From Prevotellaceae bacterium UBA4336 (GTDB taxonomy: Bacteria; Bacteroidota; Bacteroidia; Bacteroidales; Bacteroidaceae): 39,660 nucleotides of DNA. The number at the start of each line of letters is the position of its first letter. Within the stretch, counting starts at the first letter, position 1. The stretch covers positions 3,194 through 42,853 of the forward strand of contig DGTM01000044.1 in assembly GCA_002394305.1 (NCBI GenBank). Reading direction: 5' to 3'. The notes beneath the pieces were generated by a model that was given only the letters and a program-made list of their open reading frames with translations, was not told the DNA's origin and did not search any database. The position numbers and the translations under genes are program-made. Shown one piece after another: positions 13,877-23,949 of the stretch.

Positions 13877-15179
13877 AAGTGGCTTTTCATTTGCCGATGA
13901 CTTGATGGTTGACATCACAGGAGCACTATTCCCAGGATTACTGTTTCTCGTGATAATGTTCGTTAGCGTTGTCATCCCTATTTTGATATACGATGATGGG
14001 ACGCTATTGGAAAGCTGTCAAATATCTGGCAGTGCTTGGTGGGTGGCACTAATAGTCTTACTGATAGTGTCTTATGTCATTGGTCATGCTTTTTTTCGCG
14101 CTGATATTATAGAACCAGACAAGCGTGATATTAGACGCCGTATCAGCGAAGAGATAAAGAAAAGCAAAAAGAAATATCGTAGCAATCCATCCTTTGATGA
14201 GGTTGAAGCCGAATTGCGAGATCAGATACGCGCCTTTAGGAAAACTCTGAAATCGTTTTCGCCGAACCCATTGTTTGGAATACAGCCGTTAAGTAACTCA
14301 CAACAGAATGACACAGTCGAATTCTATAGCCTGTTGATGAGATATTGCATCAGGGCCACAGACAAAAGCCTACGACAAACCTCAGAATATCCGTCGGAGG
14401 TGCTGGGGGTGTTATTCCCTGAAGAAGTTAGAAGACTGCAAGAACGGAAACAGTTGAATACTAACGATGACATTACATTTAACGATTTAACCCCCGCTAT
14501 TCAGAGTATACTAAATGATTATAGAAGACGTATATGTGGAACCAAACATAAAATGCAAGACGAGGCGACATTGAAACTTATTGTCTGTGCTTGCGTGTTA
14601 AATATACAATCAGAACTCGGAAGTATAAGTGAAAGTAATTGCTCGTTTCCATATGTCTACTATCATAAATATCTCCTGAAACGAAACCTTTTGGATTATT
14701 TGGACGAGGTAACGTGGAATGCAGATAATTCCCGAAGCAAAAATGTGATAAATAACTATAAAACAGAAATCCAATTGTTCGCTCCGGAAGGCTATACGTT
14801 GGTGCGCAAGAATGAAGCCCACATACGAATGTCATCAAGCACTTGGCACATGGCACAACCATTAAAGTGGATTACAGGACTGACCTCTTTTGTCTTGTTT
14901 TTGGCCCTTTTCTCCAATTATCCTTCGTGTAAATCCTGTTCTTTCTGTTGTTTGGGGATTTATACAACTTTTTACGGTTCACTAATATCTTTCCTTCTTC
15001 CATTTAGCATATTCCTGTTTTTGTTTTTTATCCAGCATCGTATCACCCATTTCATCCATTACCAAAGGATGAGGGAAATATTCTATACTATCAGCATATA
15101 CGATGATTACAAAGAAATCATCGCAGACAAAAAGAAGGTGAAAACAAATCAAATCAACTATAATGTAAACATTCATTAA
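13854..15179 (+). CDS. Four-helix membrane protein with large soluble domain, unknown
   Basis: A 441-residue protein with two N-terminal membrane helices (about residues 24-46 and 61-82), a soluble charged domain of about 250 residues, and two more helices (about 338-357 and 367-397), followed by a short cytoplasmic-looking tail with RMREIFYTISIYDDY. The stretch RKNEAHIRMSSSTWHM just before helix 3 resembles a conserved patch I associate with an uncharacterised bacterial membrane family, but I cannot name it. It overlaps the previous gene and lies 17 nt before the first LRR gene, suggesting co-transcription. Possible roles, all inference: an envelope stress or defence component, or a membrane anchor or export helper for the surface proteins that follow. 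Confidence 0.75.
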   Translation: MDNNQQSKSGFSFADDLMVDITGALFPGLLFLVIMFVSVVIPILIYDDGTLLESCQISGSAWWVALIVLLIVSYVIGHAFFRADIIEPDKRDIRRRISEEIKKSKKKYRSNPSFDEVEAELRDQIRAFRKTLKSFSPNPLFGIQPLSNSQQNDTVEFYSLLMRYCIRATDKSLRQTSEYPSEVLGVLFPEEVRRLQERKQLNTNDDITFNDLTPAIQSILNDYRRRICGTKHKMQDEATLKLIVCACVLNIQSELGSISESNCSFPYVYYHKYLLKRNLLDYLDEVTWNADNSRSKNVINNYKTEIQLFAPEGYTLVRKNEAHIRMSSSTWHMAQPLKWITGLTSFVLFLALFSNYPSCKSCSFCCLGIYTTFYGSLISFLLPFSIFLFLFFIQHRITHFIHYQRMREIFYTISIYDDYKEIIADKKKVKTNQINYNVNIH

Positions 15180-15196
15180 TCAAAACTATATTTAGT

Positions 15197-18100
15197 ATGA
15201 AACAAAGGCTATTAATCCTAATTGCGTGCTTGCTGACTATAACATCAGCACATGCAGACTATCTCACAATGAAAGTCGGCAGATCTAAGAAGTTAGCATT
15301 GTCGCCCGGCTCTGACTATTCCGATCGTTCTACAGACAAGTTAATGGCAGTCTGGGAAGTTGATAATGACAATGTCTCATTGTCAGAGATGGGACTTTCT
15401 GGTACAAGCCCTACATGCTGGATTAGAGCTCAGGCTGTAGGTACATCAACTGTAAAATGCACATGGAAACAATTAGTATGGGACATAGGCTCTCTTAGTT
15501 ATAAAGAAAACTCTGTCAGGACTCGGACTTGGTATATTACGATTGTTGAAGGAAATGGAGGCGGAGATGATGAAGAAGAGGAGCAGGAAGATATGATCGT
15601 GTCATTCGTTCATCCAGATTTACATCTTTGGATAACCGCTGATAAAATATCGGGTGAGGCAACAATAGCTAATTCTGCTCTTGATCCTTCTGCTGTAGAT
15701 GGAAACTCAATAATTTATGTGTATGATGAAAATTATGTATGGGATCATATAAATCATTGGAAGAATCTCGTCATTCCTGATACAATTCGTTATGCAGGAT
15801 ACACATATATTATTACGGCTCTTGGTTATAAAGCATTTAATAGGTCTATCGAAGTTGAAACAATAACACTGCCAGAATCTGTCCGTTCAATTGGTGACCT
15901 TGCATTTAACTATTGCGTAAACTTGAAATCCATCAGCATGTCTGACAATGTCAGATATATTGGTTCAAATGCTTTTACATATTGTAGAGAACTTGAGTTC
16001 ATCCAACTTCCTGATAGTTTAGAGTCAATTGGTGGTGGTGCCTTTGCTGATTGCAAAATGCTAAAAGAAATAACAATACCCCAAAAGTGTAAAAGTATCG
16101 GCAATGATGCTTTCATGTGGTGCAGACGGTTACACAAACTAACCATAGAAGATAGTGAAGAACCTTTAGGTTTGGGTTACAACTATAATCTTAGTTGTGA
16201 GTATGATGCCAATTTTTATGGTGGTGTACCTGTTGTTAGGGGACCTTTTTACGATAGTGCAATAGACACACTATATATTGGAAGAAATATATGTCTTCCA
16301 GAAGAATATAGCGGACTCTCTCCTTTTATGGGAACTGCAGCAAACTTCTTTTACGACGGTAATCCGTCACAATACGTCAATTCTCCATGGAATGTTTTCC
16401 TTTTAGGATTCGGAGATAATGTTACAAAAATTCCCGGAAACTTATTAGGGGGGAAGTCAATCGCAAATGAAGTTGTCCTTCCTCCCAAATTAGAGGAAAT
16501 TGGCAGTATGGCATTCTACCGGGCTTTAAACCAAAGTGAGATAACTATCCCTAAAACTGTAACGACCATCGGTAAAAATGCATTTTACAACTATGCTACT
16601 TTTTATAGATATGAAGTTGGGAGGGATAATTATGATTTACAGTGTTGGCCCTTACGGAGGGTATATTGCCAGTCGCAATTGCCACCATCGACCGAAGACA
16701 GTCCATTTGGCGATTGCATTGTATATGTGCCGTCGGGTGCAGGAAAAGCATATCGTGAAGCATGGGGAGGAAAGATTGTTGACTCAGAAGATGAGATTGT
16801 AACCATTAATGTACGTACACCAGGAACACTTTATAGTCGTTTGCTTGCTCAGGATTTGCAAATCGACGATGTGTATCGGCTAAAACTGAAAGGAAGCCCA
16901 AATGAAGATGACTGGAAGATTTTAAATAGCATGCCATACCTTTATGAATGGGATTTATCTGAAGCTAATATAACAGAGTTTCCCAAAGATTTTTTCTGGG
17001 ACAATACAGAATTACAGTCACTCAAGCTGCCCGATAGACTGACGCATGTATGCGATAGTGCGTTCTATGGATGTTCTTACCTGTCTGGGAATATCGCCTG
17101 TCCACCATCCTGCATTTCTATTGGCTATCATGCATTCGAAAACACAGCAATATCAGGAATGACATTTTCTACTACTGTGAATATTGAAAGGGAGGCATTT
17201 AAGAATTGCTATAATTTTGAGAGAGTACGAATTCCTTCTGGCTCAAATGTTGGAGAAGGAGCTTTTAGAGGAAGCGGGCTGAAAGAAACAATCATTGAAG
17301 ACGGAGTAAAAAGCGTGAAATCTTTATATTGCGAGAAGATAGTGTTCGAAGGACTAGTAGATTCCATAAGTGATTTGTCAGCATCAGAGATGTATGTACC
17401 AGATTTGTTGACTTGGTTGCAACTCCCAACTCCTAGTGCACCCCATTTGTATATTAATGAGAAACCGGTTGTTGACATCACCATTCCGTCAAAAATAAAT
17501 CACATAAAGGAAGGCGCTTTTAGGGGATGTGAAACAATGACTTCGCTTAATCTGCAAAATGGAATGAAAAGTATAGGAGATAATGCTTTTAGTGGCTGTG
17601 CTAATTTGAAAAATGTGGTTTTCCCCTTGTCTGTCACTACAATCGGTAACAGTGCATTCAGTGGCTGTAAGAGTCTCCAAGAGATAACCTTGCCCTCAAA
17701 ACTCACAGCAGTTAATAATTCTGCTTTCTCTGATTGCACAGGATTGAATACGATAAATTTCTCTTCAAATCTGGAAAATATAGATGACTATGCGTTTGCC
17801 GGCTGTACAGCTCTCACGAAGTTGAAATTCCCTTCCTCGCTCCTTAAAATTGGGGCACAGTCATTCTCTGATTGTTCTGATTTGGTCGAGATCAACATTC
17901 CAGAAAGTGTATGTAGTATTGAATCTGGTGCTTTTTCTGGGTGCCCGAATATTAGCACAATCGTTGCTCACTGGAACGACCCGATTACAATAACAGAGGA
18001 TGTTTTCCCAGAAGTGACCGCTGACTGTCACCTGTATATTCCTATCGGAACCTCTACTAAATACTTCAATGCGGGATGGAATTTCTTACCGAAAATGAAA

Positions 18101-18592
18101 GAGGCGGGGATCATGGACATTTCATTAAATACTGGTGGAAGAGTCATATACAATGAGGAATCGATTGAGAATGAATCCAAGGAATTCTTTTTCACACCTT
18201 ATAAGTCATTCACTCTTTCATTTGAACCTTTTGACGGGTATTCGCTGAGAAAGGTTTATCTTAATGGGCAGAATATTACCACGGAGGTTGAAAACAACAA
18301 ATTCTATGTTGAAGATCCTGAAGAAAACCTGATTGTTAAAGTGGTCTTTGCAAATAATGACATTATTACTGGAGACGTGAATGGAGATGGTACTATCAAC
18401 GTAACTGACGCCATCTGTGTAGTGAATTTTATTCTTAAGAACACTCCCGCTGATTTCTATGACTACGCAGCAGATGCCAATGACGATGATGTCATCAATG
18501 TGACCGATGCCATAAGTATCATTCATCATGTATTAAGAAATCTTCCTTTGCAAGTTGTGAAAAAAGTTCTAAATGCACATGATCCTCAATAA
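15197..18592 (+). CDS. BspA-type leucine-rich-repeat surface protein with C-terminal dockerin-like module
   Basis: A 1131-residue secreted protein. Signal peptide residues 1-20 (ends SAHA), a beta-rich Ig-like domain (about 24-115), an acidic linker (GGGDDEEEEQ), then BspA/TpLRR-type repeats in two blocks (about 220-330 and 760-970) of the pattern LPxSVxxIGxxAFxxCxxLxxI. The C-terminus has a duplicated calcium-loop motif, GDVNGDGTINVTDAI (from residue 1059) and DANDDDVINVTDAI, typical of type I dockerins. In BspA-like proteins the LRRs bind host proteins or other cells. Dockerins bind cohesins; the next two genes carry cohesin-like domains. The DNA is AT-rich. Spacing to the next gene is 24 nt. 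Confidence 0.9.
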   Translation: MKQRLLILIACLLTITSAHADYLTMKVGRSKKLALSPGSDYSDRSTDKLMAVWEVDNDNVSLSEMGLSGTSPTCWIRAQAVGTSTVKCTWKQLVWDIGSLSYKENSVRTRTWYITIVEGNGGGDDEEEEQEDMIVSFVHPDLHLWITADKISGEATIANSALDPSAVDGNSIIYVYDENYVWDHINHWKNLVIPDTIRYAGYTYIITALGYKAFNRSIEVETITLPESVRSIGDLAFNYCVNLKSISMSDNVRYIGSNAFTYCRELEFIQLPDSLESIGGGAFADCKMLKEITIPQKCKSIGNDAFMWCRRLHKLTIEDSEEPLGLGYNYNLSCEYDANFYGGVPVVRGPFYDSAIDTLYIGRNICLPEEYSGLSPFMGTAANFFYDGNPSQYVNSPWNVFLLGFGDNVTKIPGNLLGGKSIANEVVLPPKLEEIGSMAFYRALNQSEITIPKTVTTIGKNAFYNYATFYRYEVGRDNYDLQCWPLRRVYCQSQLPPSTEDSPFGDCIVYVPSGAGKAYREAWGGKIVDSEDEIVTINVRTPGTLYSRLLAQDLQIDDVYRLKLKGSPNEDDWKILNSMPYLYEWDLSEANITEFPKDFFWDNTELQSLKLPDRLTHVCDSAFYGCSYLSGNIACPPSCISIGYHAFENTAISGMTFSTTVNIEREAFKNCYNFERVRIPSGSNVGEGAFRGSGLKETIIEDGVKSVKSLYCEKIVFEGLVDSISDLSASEMYVPDLLTWLQLPTPSAPHLYINEKPVVDITIPSKINHIKEGAFRGCETMTSLNLQNGMKSIGDNAFSGCANLKNVVFPLSVTTIGNSAFSGCKSLQEITLPSKLTAVNNSAFSDCTGLNTINFSSNLENIDDYAFAGCTALTKLKFPSSLLKIGAQSFSDCSDLVEINIPESVCSIESGAFSGCPNISTIVAHWNDPITITEDVFPEVTADCHLYIPIGTSTKYFNAGWNFLPKMKEAGIMDISLNTGGRVIYNEESIENESKEFFFTPYKSFTLSFEPFDGYSLRKVYLNGQNITTEVENNKFYVEDPEENLIVKVVFANNDIITGDVNGDGTINVTDAICVVNFILKNTPADFYDYAADANDDDVINVTDAISIIHHVLRNLPLQVVKKVLNAHDPQ

Positions 18593-18616
18593 CTCAATAT
18601 TAGTAATTTTATAATT

Positions 18617-21600
18617 ATGGAACGTTTCGTTTTTTGTTCAATATTTTTATTTTTCTCTCTTGTAACTCGTGCTGCATACACGTTTCAATTCTGTACAGAA
18701 GAAGGTGTGAACATGTATTTCACCTGTCCTGGTGGTGGCCTTCGTTGTTATGTTGGATATGAATATTACAACATGACAATGCAAGCCATTTCAACATCCA
18801 CAACAGGAACTATAACAATTCCGTCCGAGGTGGAATACCTTGGTAACAAGTTAACGGTTGTAGGGTTTCTTAAAGAGGCATTTCTTAACTGCACTCAATT
18901 AGAAAAAGTAATTATTTCAGAGGGAATATCTGATATTAATAGTGTTGGTGTATTTAAAGGTTGTACAAATCTGAAAGAAGTTGTCCTTCCATATAACTTA
19001 AAATCTATACCTCAAGATACTTTTAGCGGTTGTACTCATCTTTCTTCAATCAATTTAAATAATGTAGAAGATATTGCAAGTCGTGCTTTTGAAAACTGTT
19101 CGTCTTTAATCTCTCTGGATTTGGCTAATGTAATATCAATCGGTGGTGGAGCATTTTTAAATTGTACGAATTTGAATCAGGTAAGTTTCTCAAATAAAAT
19201 CATTAACTTGGGAGGCTTTGAAGGATGTACAAACATTAATGAAATTAGCATACCTAATAGTGTGACTTCAATTAGTGGTTTTACTAATTGTATTAATCTA
19301 ACCTCTATTGAGATTCCTAATAGTGTGAAAACTATTGGAGCGAATACTTTCGCTGGCTGTACTAAATTATCGACAGTTGTTATGGGTTCAAATGTCAATG
19401 ATTTTGGAAATAGTTCATTCAAAGACTGTTCGTCTTTAAGTACTTTTACTTTCAAAGGCAATAGCAATCTGGAGCGGATTGGCGATTATGTTTTTCAAAA
19501 TTGCTCTAATTTAAGATCTCTGAACCTGCCTAATAGCGTAAATGAAATAGGCAGGTATGCGTTTGATGGTTGTAATAGCTTGTCAAGTGTATCTATAAGT
19601 CCAAGTTTGATTTCTATCGGAGAATATGCTTTTAGAAATTGTTGTTCTCTAAAAGCACTTAATGGAACAATTAATGTTGAGCAAATTGGTAACAATTGTT
19701 TTCAAAATTGCGTTTCATTAGAGTCTCTTGTTCTGCCTAAATTAAAGGAAATCACATCCTATGCTTTTTCTGGATGTTCAAAAATAGAAGAATTCGAAAT
19801 CGGTGAAAACGTAGCATCAATAGGTATAAATGCTTTTGGGGGATGTACATCAATTAGTTCTATCTCTATTCCCAATAGTACTGCTTCTATAGATAGAAAT
19901 GCATTTGAGGGTTGCAGAAAACTATCTTCTGTTAATATTGGCAATAGAGTAAAATCTATTGGAGATGATGCTTTTAAAGGCTGTACCGCTTTAGAGGATT
20001 TAAACATAGTAGACGGCGAATTAACAATAACTCTTGGATATGGGAAGCATAATGATAATACAGATTATGAACCCCTTTTCTATGAATGTCCTTTAAAAAG
20101 TGTATATTTAGGACGAAATGTGAGTTTTCTGGGAAATAATATGGATTTTTACAAAAATCCCCTTGCAAATAAGGAAACGTTGGAAAGAATTGTAATAGGA
20201 AACAATGTAACAGGAGGCTTGTATCTTAGTGGGTGCCGCTCATTAAAGCAACTGTCTATTGGCGAGGGCGTTTCTTCTATTGAATCTTTGGCCAATTGTA
20301 CAGAATTAGAGCAAGTAGATATACCAACAAACGTTTTAAGTATAGGAAGTTTTTATAATTGTAGTTCTCTTACCGATATTTTAATACCTGATAATGTCTT
20401 ATCAATAGAAAGCAACACTTTTGAGAATTGTTCTAATTTACAGTCTATTATTATTGGCGATGGATTATCATCTATAGAATCTGGGACTTTTATAGGATGT
20501 AAGAATCTTAGTACTGTTGTTGTAGGTCATTCTGTTCAAGCGATTAAAAGTAGAGCGTTTGAAGGATGTTCAGCTTTACAATCATTGACAATCCCTAAAA
20601 ACTTGTGTCAAATTGGTGAAAATGCATTTAAGGACTGTACGTCATTAAGTTCTATTACGTGTTGTGACTATTCAATAGCATTTGTCGACTCAAAAGAGAA
20701 TGATTTGGGAAAGAATGCATTCTCTGGCTGTGTATCCTTGCAATCGGTGGAAATACCACATGGAATTAAAAACATAAAAGAATATGCATTTGCAAATTGT
20801 AATAATTTGTCTTCTGTCCTAATTCCTGAAACTATTTCATCAATTGGCAGATATGCTTTTCAGGGGTGTTCTTCTTTAACTTTTATTTCAATCCCCAAGG
20901 GCGTTGAAAGTATAGAGGAACGAACATTCCAGGGGTGTTCCTTACTTGAAGAAGCCCTGTTGCCTTCTGGATTAAAAACAATAGGATCCTATGCCTTTGT
21001 ACAATGTGAAGCATTATCTACTATAAACTTGCCTGAAAAATTAGAAAATATAGAAAGTCACGCTTTTGATGGATGCTATTCTTTATTGTCTCTCATAATC
21101 CCCCATAAGATAGAGACCATTAAAGAGAGTGCATTCGAAGACTGTCTTTCTTTGTCAGAATTAAAATTCCAAAGTGGAGTTAAATGCTTAGAACAAAGAG
21201 CTTTCCGTGGCTGTGTTTCTTTGAACAAAATTGATTTGCCAGAAGGTACGGAACTAATTGGAGAAAGAGCCTTTGAGTATTGTAATTCTTTAGAAAAAGT
21301 AACCATACCATCGACTGTAACAAGCATCGGTGGAATGGCATTCTACGCTTGTCCCGTCCTTGCCAATGTATTCGTTAGAATTCAAAAGCCATTCAATATT
21401 TCAGGTTCCGAATTCCCTAAAAACAACGAATTGGTTATATATGTTCCATACAATAAGTTAGAAGACTATAAGAACTATTTTGAAGGCCGTTATAGCAATT
21501 GGAATAATTACACATTAAAGGAAATGGCCCCATTGTCAGATGACTATTTCAAAGCAATCGTTTCTTTTGGTGATGTTTCTGTAGAGACAGATGTCCTTGT

Positions 21601-22648
21601 AACATGCGGTAATCCGCTTGAGGTGCAACTGGGACGTGATGGTATTTCTGCTTTTGCTGAAAATACAGAAATAAGGGACTGTGAGATACCCCATACATTG
21701 GTCGGACCAAACGATTCTGTGTTTACTATTAAGAGGCTTGGAGATTATTTATTTGATAATTGTCCATCTTTAACGCATTTGACAATTCCAAGATGTGTTG
21801 ACTCCATAGGATATGAGTTCGTCAAGTCTTATATGATTAACTCTGTACATGTTAATTGGCGCAATCCATCTGAGGTGGTGATAAATGCAGACAATTTTAC
21901 TAATTTGTCTCATAATGCCACTTTATATGTTCCTGCAGGCACAAATGAACGTTATGCAGAACATGAGGTATGGGGCAGGTTCTCACAAATCATCGAAAGT
22001 GGCCCCATCTCCACTGGAGATATAAGTGCAAGATATGGCTCAAGAGTAGATTTGCCAATATATCTAAAGAATGAAAAAGTGATAGAAGGACTCCAGTTCA
22101 AACTAACGTTGCCGGAAGGCGTTTCCGTCGCAGAAGACGAGGAAGGTCTAATCACTTTCACTACAGACAGGACAAGCGGTATGACTATAATGGGAAGTAA
22201 AGACCCGGAGGAGGATAATAGTTATATATTTGTTCTTCTGTCTCTTGAAGGAAATGCTATTTCGGGGAATGAAGGAGCGATTATGAACATAAAACTGGAC
22301 ATTGCCCCAGATGTTGCCTTGGGCGACTATGAAATCAAGATGGAGGATGTCTATATGACCACATCTTCATACGAAACCCTTAATCCTGCAGAATCGACCT
22401 CCGACCTGATGGTGACTGACATCTTGTTGGGTGATGTGAATAACGACGGAATCATCAATGTGACCGATGCCATCGGCGTGGTGAACTATATCTTGAAGAA
22501 CACGCCATCCTCCTTTGTCGAGGGTGCCGCCGATGTGAACCAAGATGGCATCATCAACATTACTGATGCCATAGGTGTTGTTAACATGATTCTCGGTAAT
22601 GGATCATCACCACGCATGATACGCGCAAACACTAACGAACCACAATAA
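18617..22648 (+). CDS. Large BspA-type LRR protein with cohesin-like and dockerin-like modules
   Basis: A 1343-residue secreted protein. After a signal peptide (about residues 1-19) come roughly 35 LRR units of the BspA type up to about residue 930, then a few further repeats. Residues about 1133-1262 look like a cohesin-type beta sandwich (SRVDLPIYLKNEKVIEGLQF, then ALGDYEIKMEDVYMTT), and residues about 1271-1328 form a dockerin-like pair (GDVNNDGIINVTDAIGVVNYI and DVNQDGIINITDAIGVVNMI). A protein with both modules could chain or cap an assembly. Sequence upstream of the dockerin is strongly AT-rich, while the last about 250 bp is closer to the genome average, suggesting a shuffled module. 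It lies 22 nt before the next gene. Confidence 0.9.
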   Translation: MERFVFCSIFLFFSLVTRAAYTFQFCTEEGVNMYFTCPGGGLRCYVGYEYYNMTMQAISTSTTGTITIPSEVEYLGNKLTVVGFLKEAFLNCTQLEKVIISEGISDINSVGVFKGCTNLKEVVLPYNLKSIPQDTFSGCTHLSSINLNNVEDIASRAFENCSSLISLDLANVISIGGGAFLNCTNLNQVSFSNKIINLGGFEGCTNINEISIPNSVTSISGFTNCINLTSIEIPNSVKTIGANTFAGCTKLSTVVMGSNVNDFGNSSFKDCSSLSTFTFKGNSNLERIGDYVFQNCSNLRSLNLPNSVNEIGRYAFDGCNSLSSVSISPSLISIGEYAFRNCCSLKALNGTINVEQIGNNCFQNCVSLESLVLPKLKEITSYAFSGCSKIEEFEIGENVASIGINAFGGCTSISSISIPNSTASIDRNAFEGCRKLSSVNIGNRVKSIGDDAFKGCTALEDLNIVDGELTITLGYGKHNDNTDYEPLFYECPLKSVYLGRNVSFLGNNMDFYKNPLANKETLERIVIGNNVTGGLYLSGCRSLKQLSIGEGVSSIESLANCTELEQVDIPTNVLSIGSFYNCSSLTDILIPDNVLSIESNTFENCSNLQSIIIGDGLSSIESGTFIGCKNLSTVVVGHSVQAIKSRAFEGCSALQSLTIPKNLCQIGENAFKDCTSLSSITCCDYSIAFVDSKENDLGKNAFSGCVSLQSVEIPHGIKNIKEYAFANCNNLSSVLIPETISSIGRYAFQGCSSLTFISIPKGVESIEERTFQGCSLLEEALLPSGLKTIGSYAFVQCEALSTINLPEKLENIESHAFDGCYSLLSLIIPHKIETIKESAFEDCLSLSELKFQSGVKCLEQRAFRGCVSLNKIDLPEGTELIGERAFEYCNSLEKVTIPSTVTSIGGMAFYACPVLANVFVRIQKPFNISGSEFPKNNELVIYVPYNKLEDYKNYFEGRYSNWNNYTLKEMAPLSDDYFKAIVSFGDVSVETDVLVTCGNPLEVQLGRDGISAFAENTEIRDCEIPHTLVGPNDSVFTIKRLGDYLFDNCPSLTHLTIPRCVDSIGYEFVKSYMINSVHVNWRNPSEVVINADNFTNLSHNATLYVPAGTNERYAEHEVWGRFSQIIESGPISTGDISARYGSRVDLPIYLKNEKVIEGLQFKLTLPEGVSVAEDEEGLITFTTDRTSGMTIMGSKDPEEDNSYIFVLLSLEGNAISGNEGAIMNIKLDIAPDVALGDYEIKMEDVYMTTSSYETLNPAESTSDLMVTDILLGDVNNDGIINVTDAIGVVNYILKNTPSSFVEGAADVNQDGIINITDAIGVVNMILGNGSSPRMIRANTNEPQ

Positions 22649-22670
22649 CAAACTTTAAACAATAATTACA

Positions 22671-23882
22671 ATGAAAAAGAAATTCTTATTCTTGATGGCA
22701 ATGCTCACAGGAGTGGGTACTGCAATTGCAGACAATGTCACGGTGGAGAATTTGACTGTTCCCATTGGCGGGCAGGCAACATTGGCCGTGAACTATCAGT
22801 TTGATGTGGCCGAGCAATATAGCGGTTGGCAGTTCTCGTTGGTTCTGCCAGAAGGCCTGGCTACGGTTAAAGATGCCAAAGGCAATCCGTCTTTCTCTAC
22901 GGGCAGTTGCTACGATGCAAGTTACACTTTCACATCTAGTACCGACGGCGAGACGGATGACTTTGTTGCTCTGTCTCTTCAGACAAGCCCTATAACAGGC
23001 ACATCGGGTGTCCTTATCTCTATCCCTATTGTGTGTGACGACAACTTAACTATTGGTACTACCCTTAATGCCACATTGAAAGGAATACAGTTGGGCAATG
23101 TGGACGGAGTGCATACAACATTTATTGATGATGTCGTTTTCACAATCACCATCGGACAGCCTGCAGATACCCGCACTGTGCTTGATGAGAACTCCACTGC
23201 AGTTCCTGCCGCAGCTTCGGGTGTGGATGTCCGTGTGAAGCGTACTATCAACGCCAACCAGTGGAGCACTATCTGTCTGCCTTTCTCTATGTCGGAAACA
23301 CAGGTGAAAGAGGCTTTTGGCGAAGATGTACAATTGGCAGACTTTGACGGAACAGATCCTGAATTTGATGGTGACGATTGTGTTGGTATTAAGGTCAATT
23401 TCATAGGTGAAAATGCTATTGAGGCTAATCACCCTTATATTATAAAGGTGTCGCAGCCGGTGTCTGAGTTTACCCTAGACGGCGTCGACATCACCCCGGA
23501 CGAGGATGAAGCCTATATAGAATTCGACAATGGGAAAACAGGCTCTCGCCGCGTAGTGTACAGCGGATTTTATGGAACTTATCATGCCGGGACAGTGCTT
23601 GACGAGTTCACCCTCTTCCTCAACGATAACAAGTTCTGGTACTCTACCGGTCTGACGAGGATGAAGGCTTTCCGTGCCTACTTTGATTTCCTTGACAGAC
23701 TGACAGACGTGGAGAACGCAGGCAATATTAAAATCTGGGTGAACAGTGACGATGAGGATGGCTTGCAGGCTCTCTCTGGCTCCTCTTTGGCGGACGAGAA
23801 CATGTATAATCTCGCCGGTCAGCGCGTTGGCAAGCGCTACAAGGGAATCGTCATTGAGAAGGGAAAAAAGAAACTTCGCTAA
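22671..23882 (+). CDS. Secreted protein with N-terminal cohesin-like domain and sorting-like tail
   Basis: A 403-residue protein with a signal peptide (residues 1-20, ending AIADN). Residues about 22-158 (VENLTVPIGGQATLAVNYQF, then YSGWQFSLVLPEGL, and DNLTIGTTLNATLKGIQL) have the layout of a cohesin or closely related beta sandwich and resemble the domain before the dockerin in the upstream gene. Residues about 185-360 are a second beta-rich domain (NQWSTICLPFSM and HPYIIKV are typical of Prevotella surface proteins). The last 25 residues (YNLAGQRVGKRYKGIVIEKG then KKKLR) match a C-terminal tail seen in other secreted proteins here. It has no dockerin of its own, so it could be the surface receptor for the two dockerin-bearing LRR proteins. 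Confidence 0.75.
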   Translation: MKKKFLFLMAMLTGVGTAIADNVTVENLTVPIGGQATLAVNYQFDVAEQYSGWQFSLVLPEGLATVKDAKGNPSFSTGSCYDASYTFTSSTDGETDDFVALSLQTSPITGTSGVLISIPIVCDDNLTIGTTLNATLKGIQLGNVDGVHTTFIDDVVFTITIGQPADTRTVLDENSTAVPAAASGVDVRVKRTINANQWSTICLPFSMSETQVKEAFGEDVQLADFDGTDPEFDGDDCVGIKVNFIGENAIEANHPYIIKVSQPVSEFTLDGVDITPDEDEAYIEFDNGKTGSRRVVYSGFYGTYHAGTVLDEFTLFLNDNKFWYSTGLTRMKAFRAYFDFLDRLTDVENAGNIKIWVNSDDEDGLQALSGSSLADENMYNLAGQRVGKRYKGIVIEKGKKKLR

Positions 23883-23949
23883 ATGAAGAGTGAAGAATTT
23901 GCTACCGCTCTAAATCGTTAAATGGTAAATTATTAAATAGTAAAATGTT

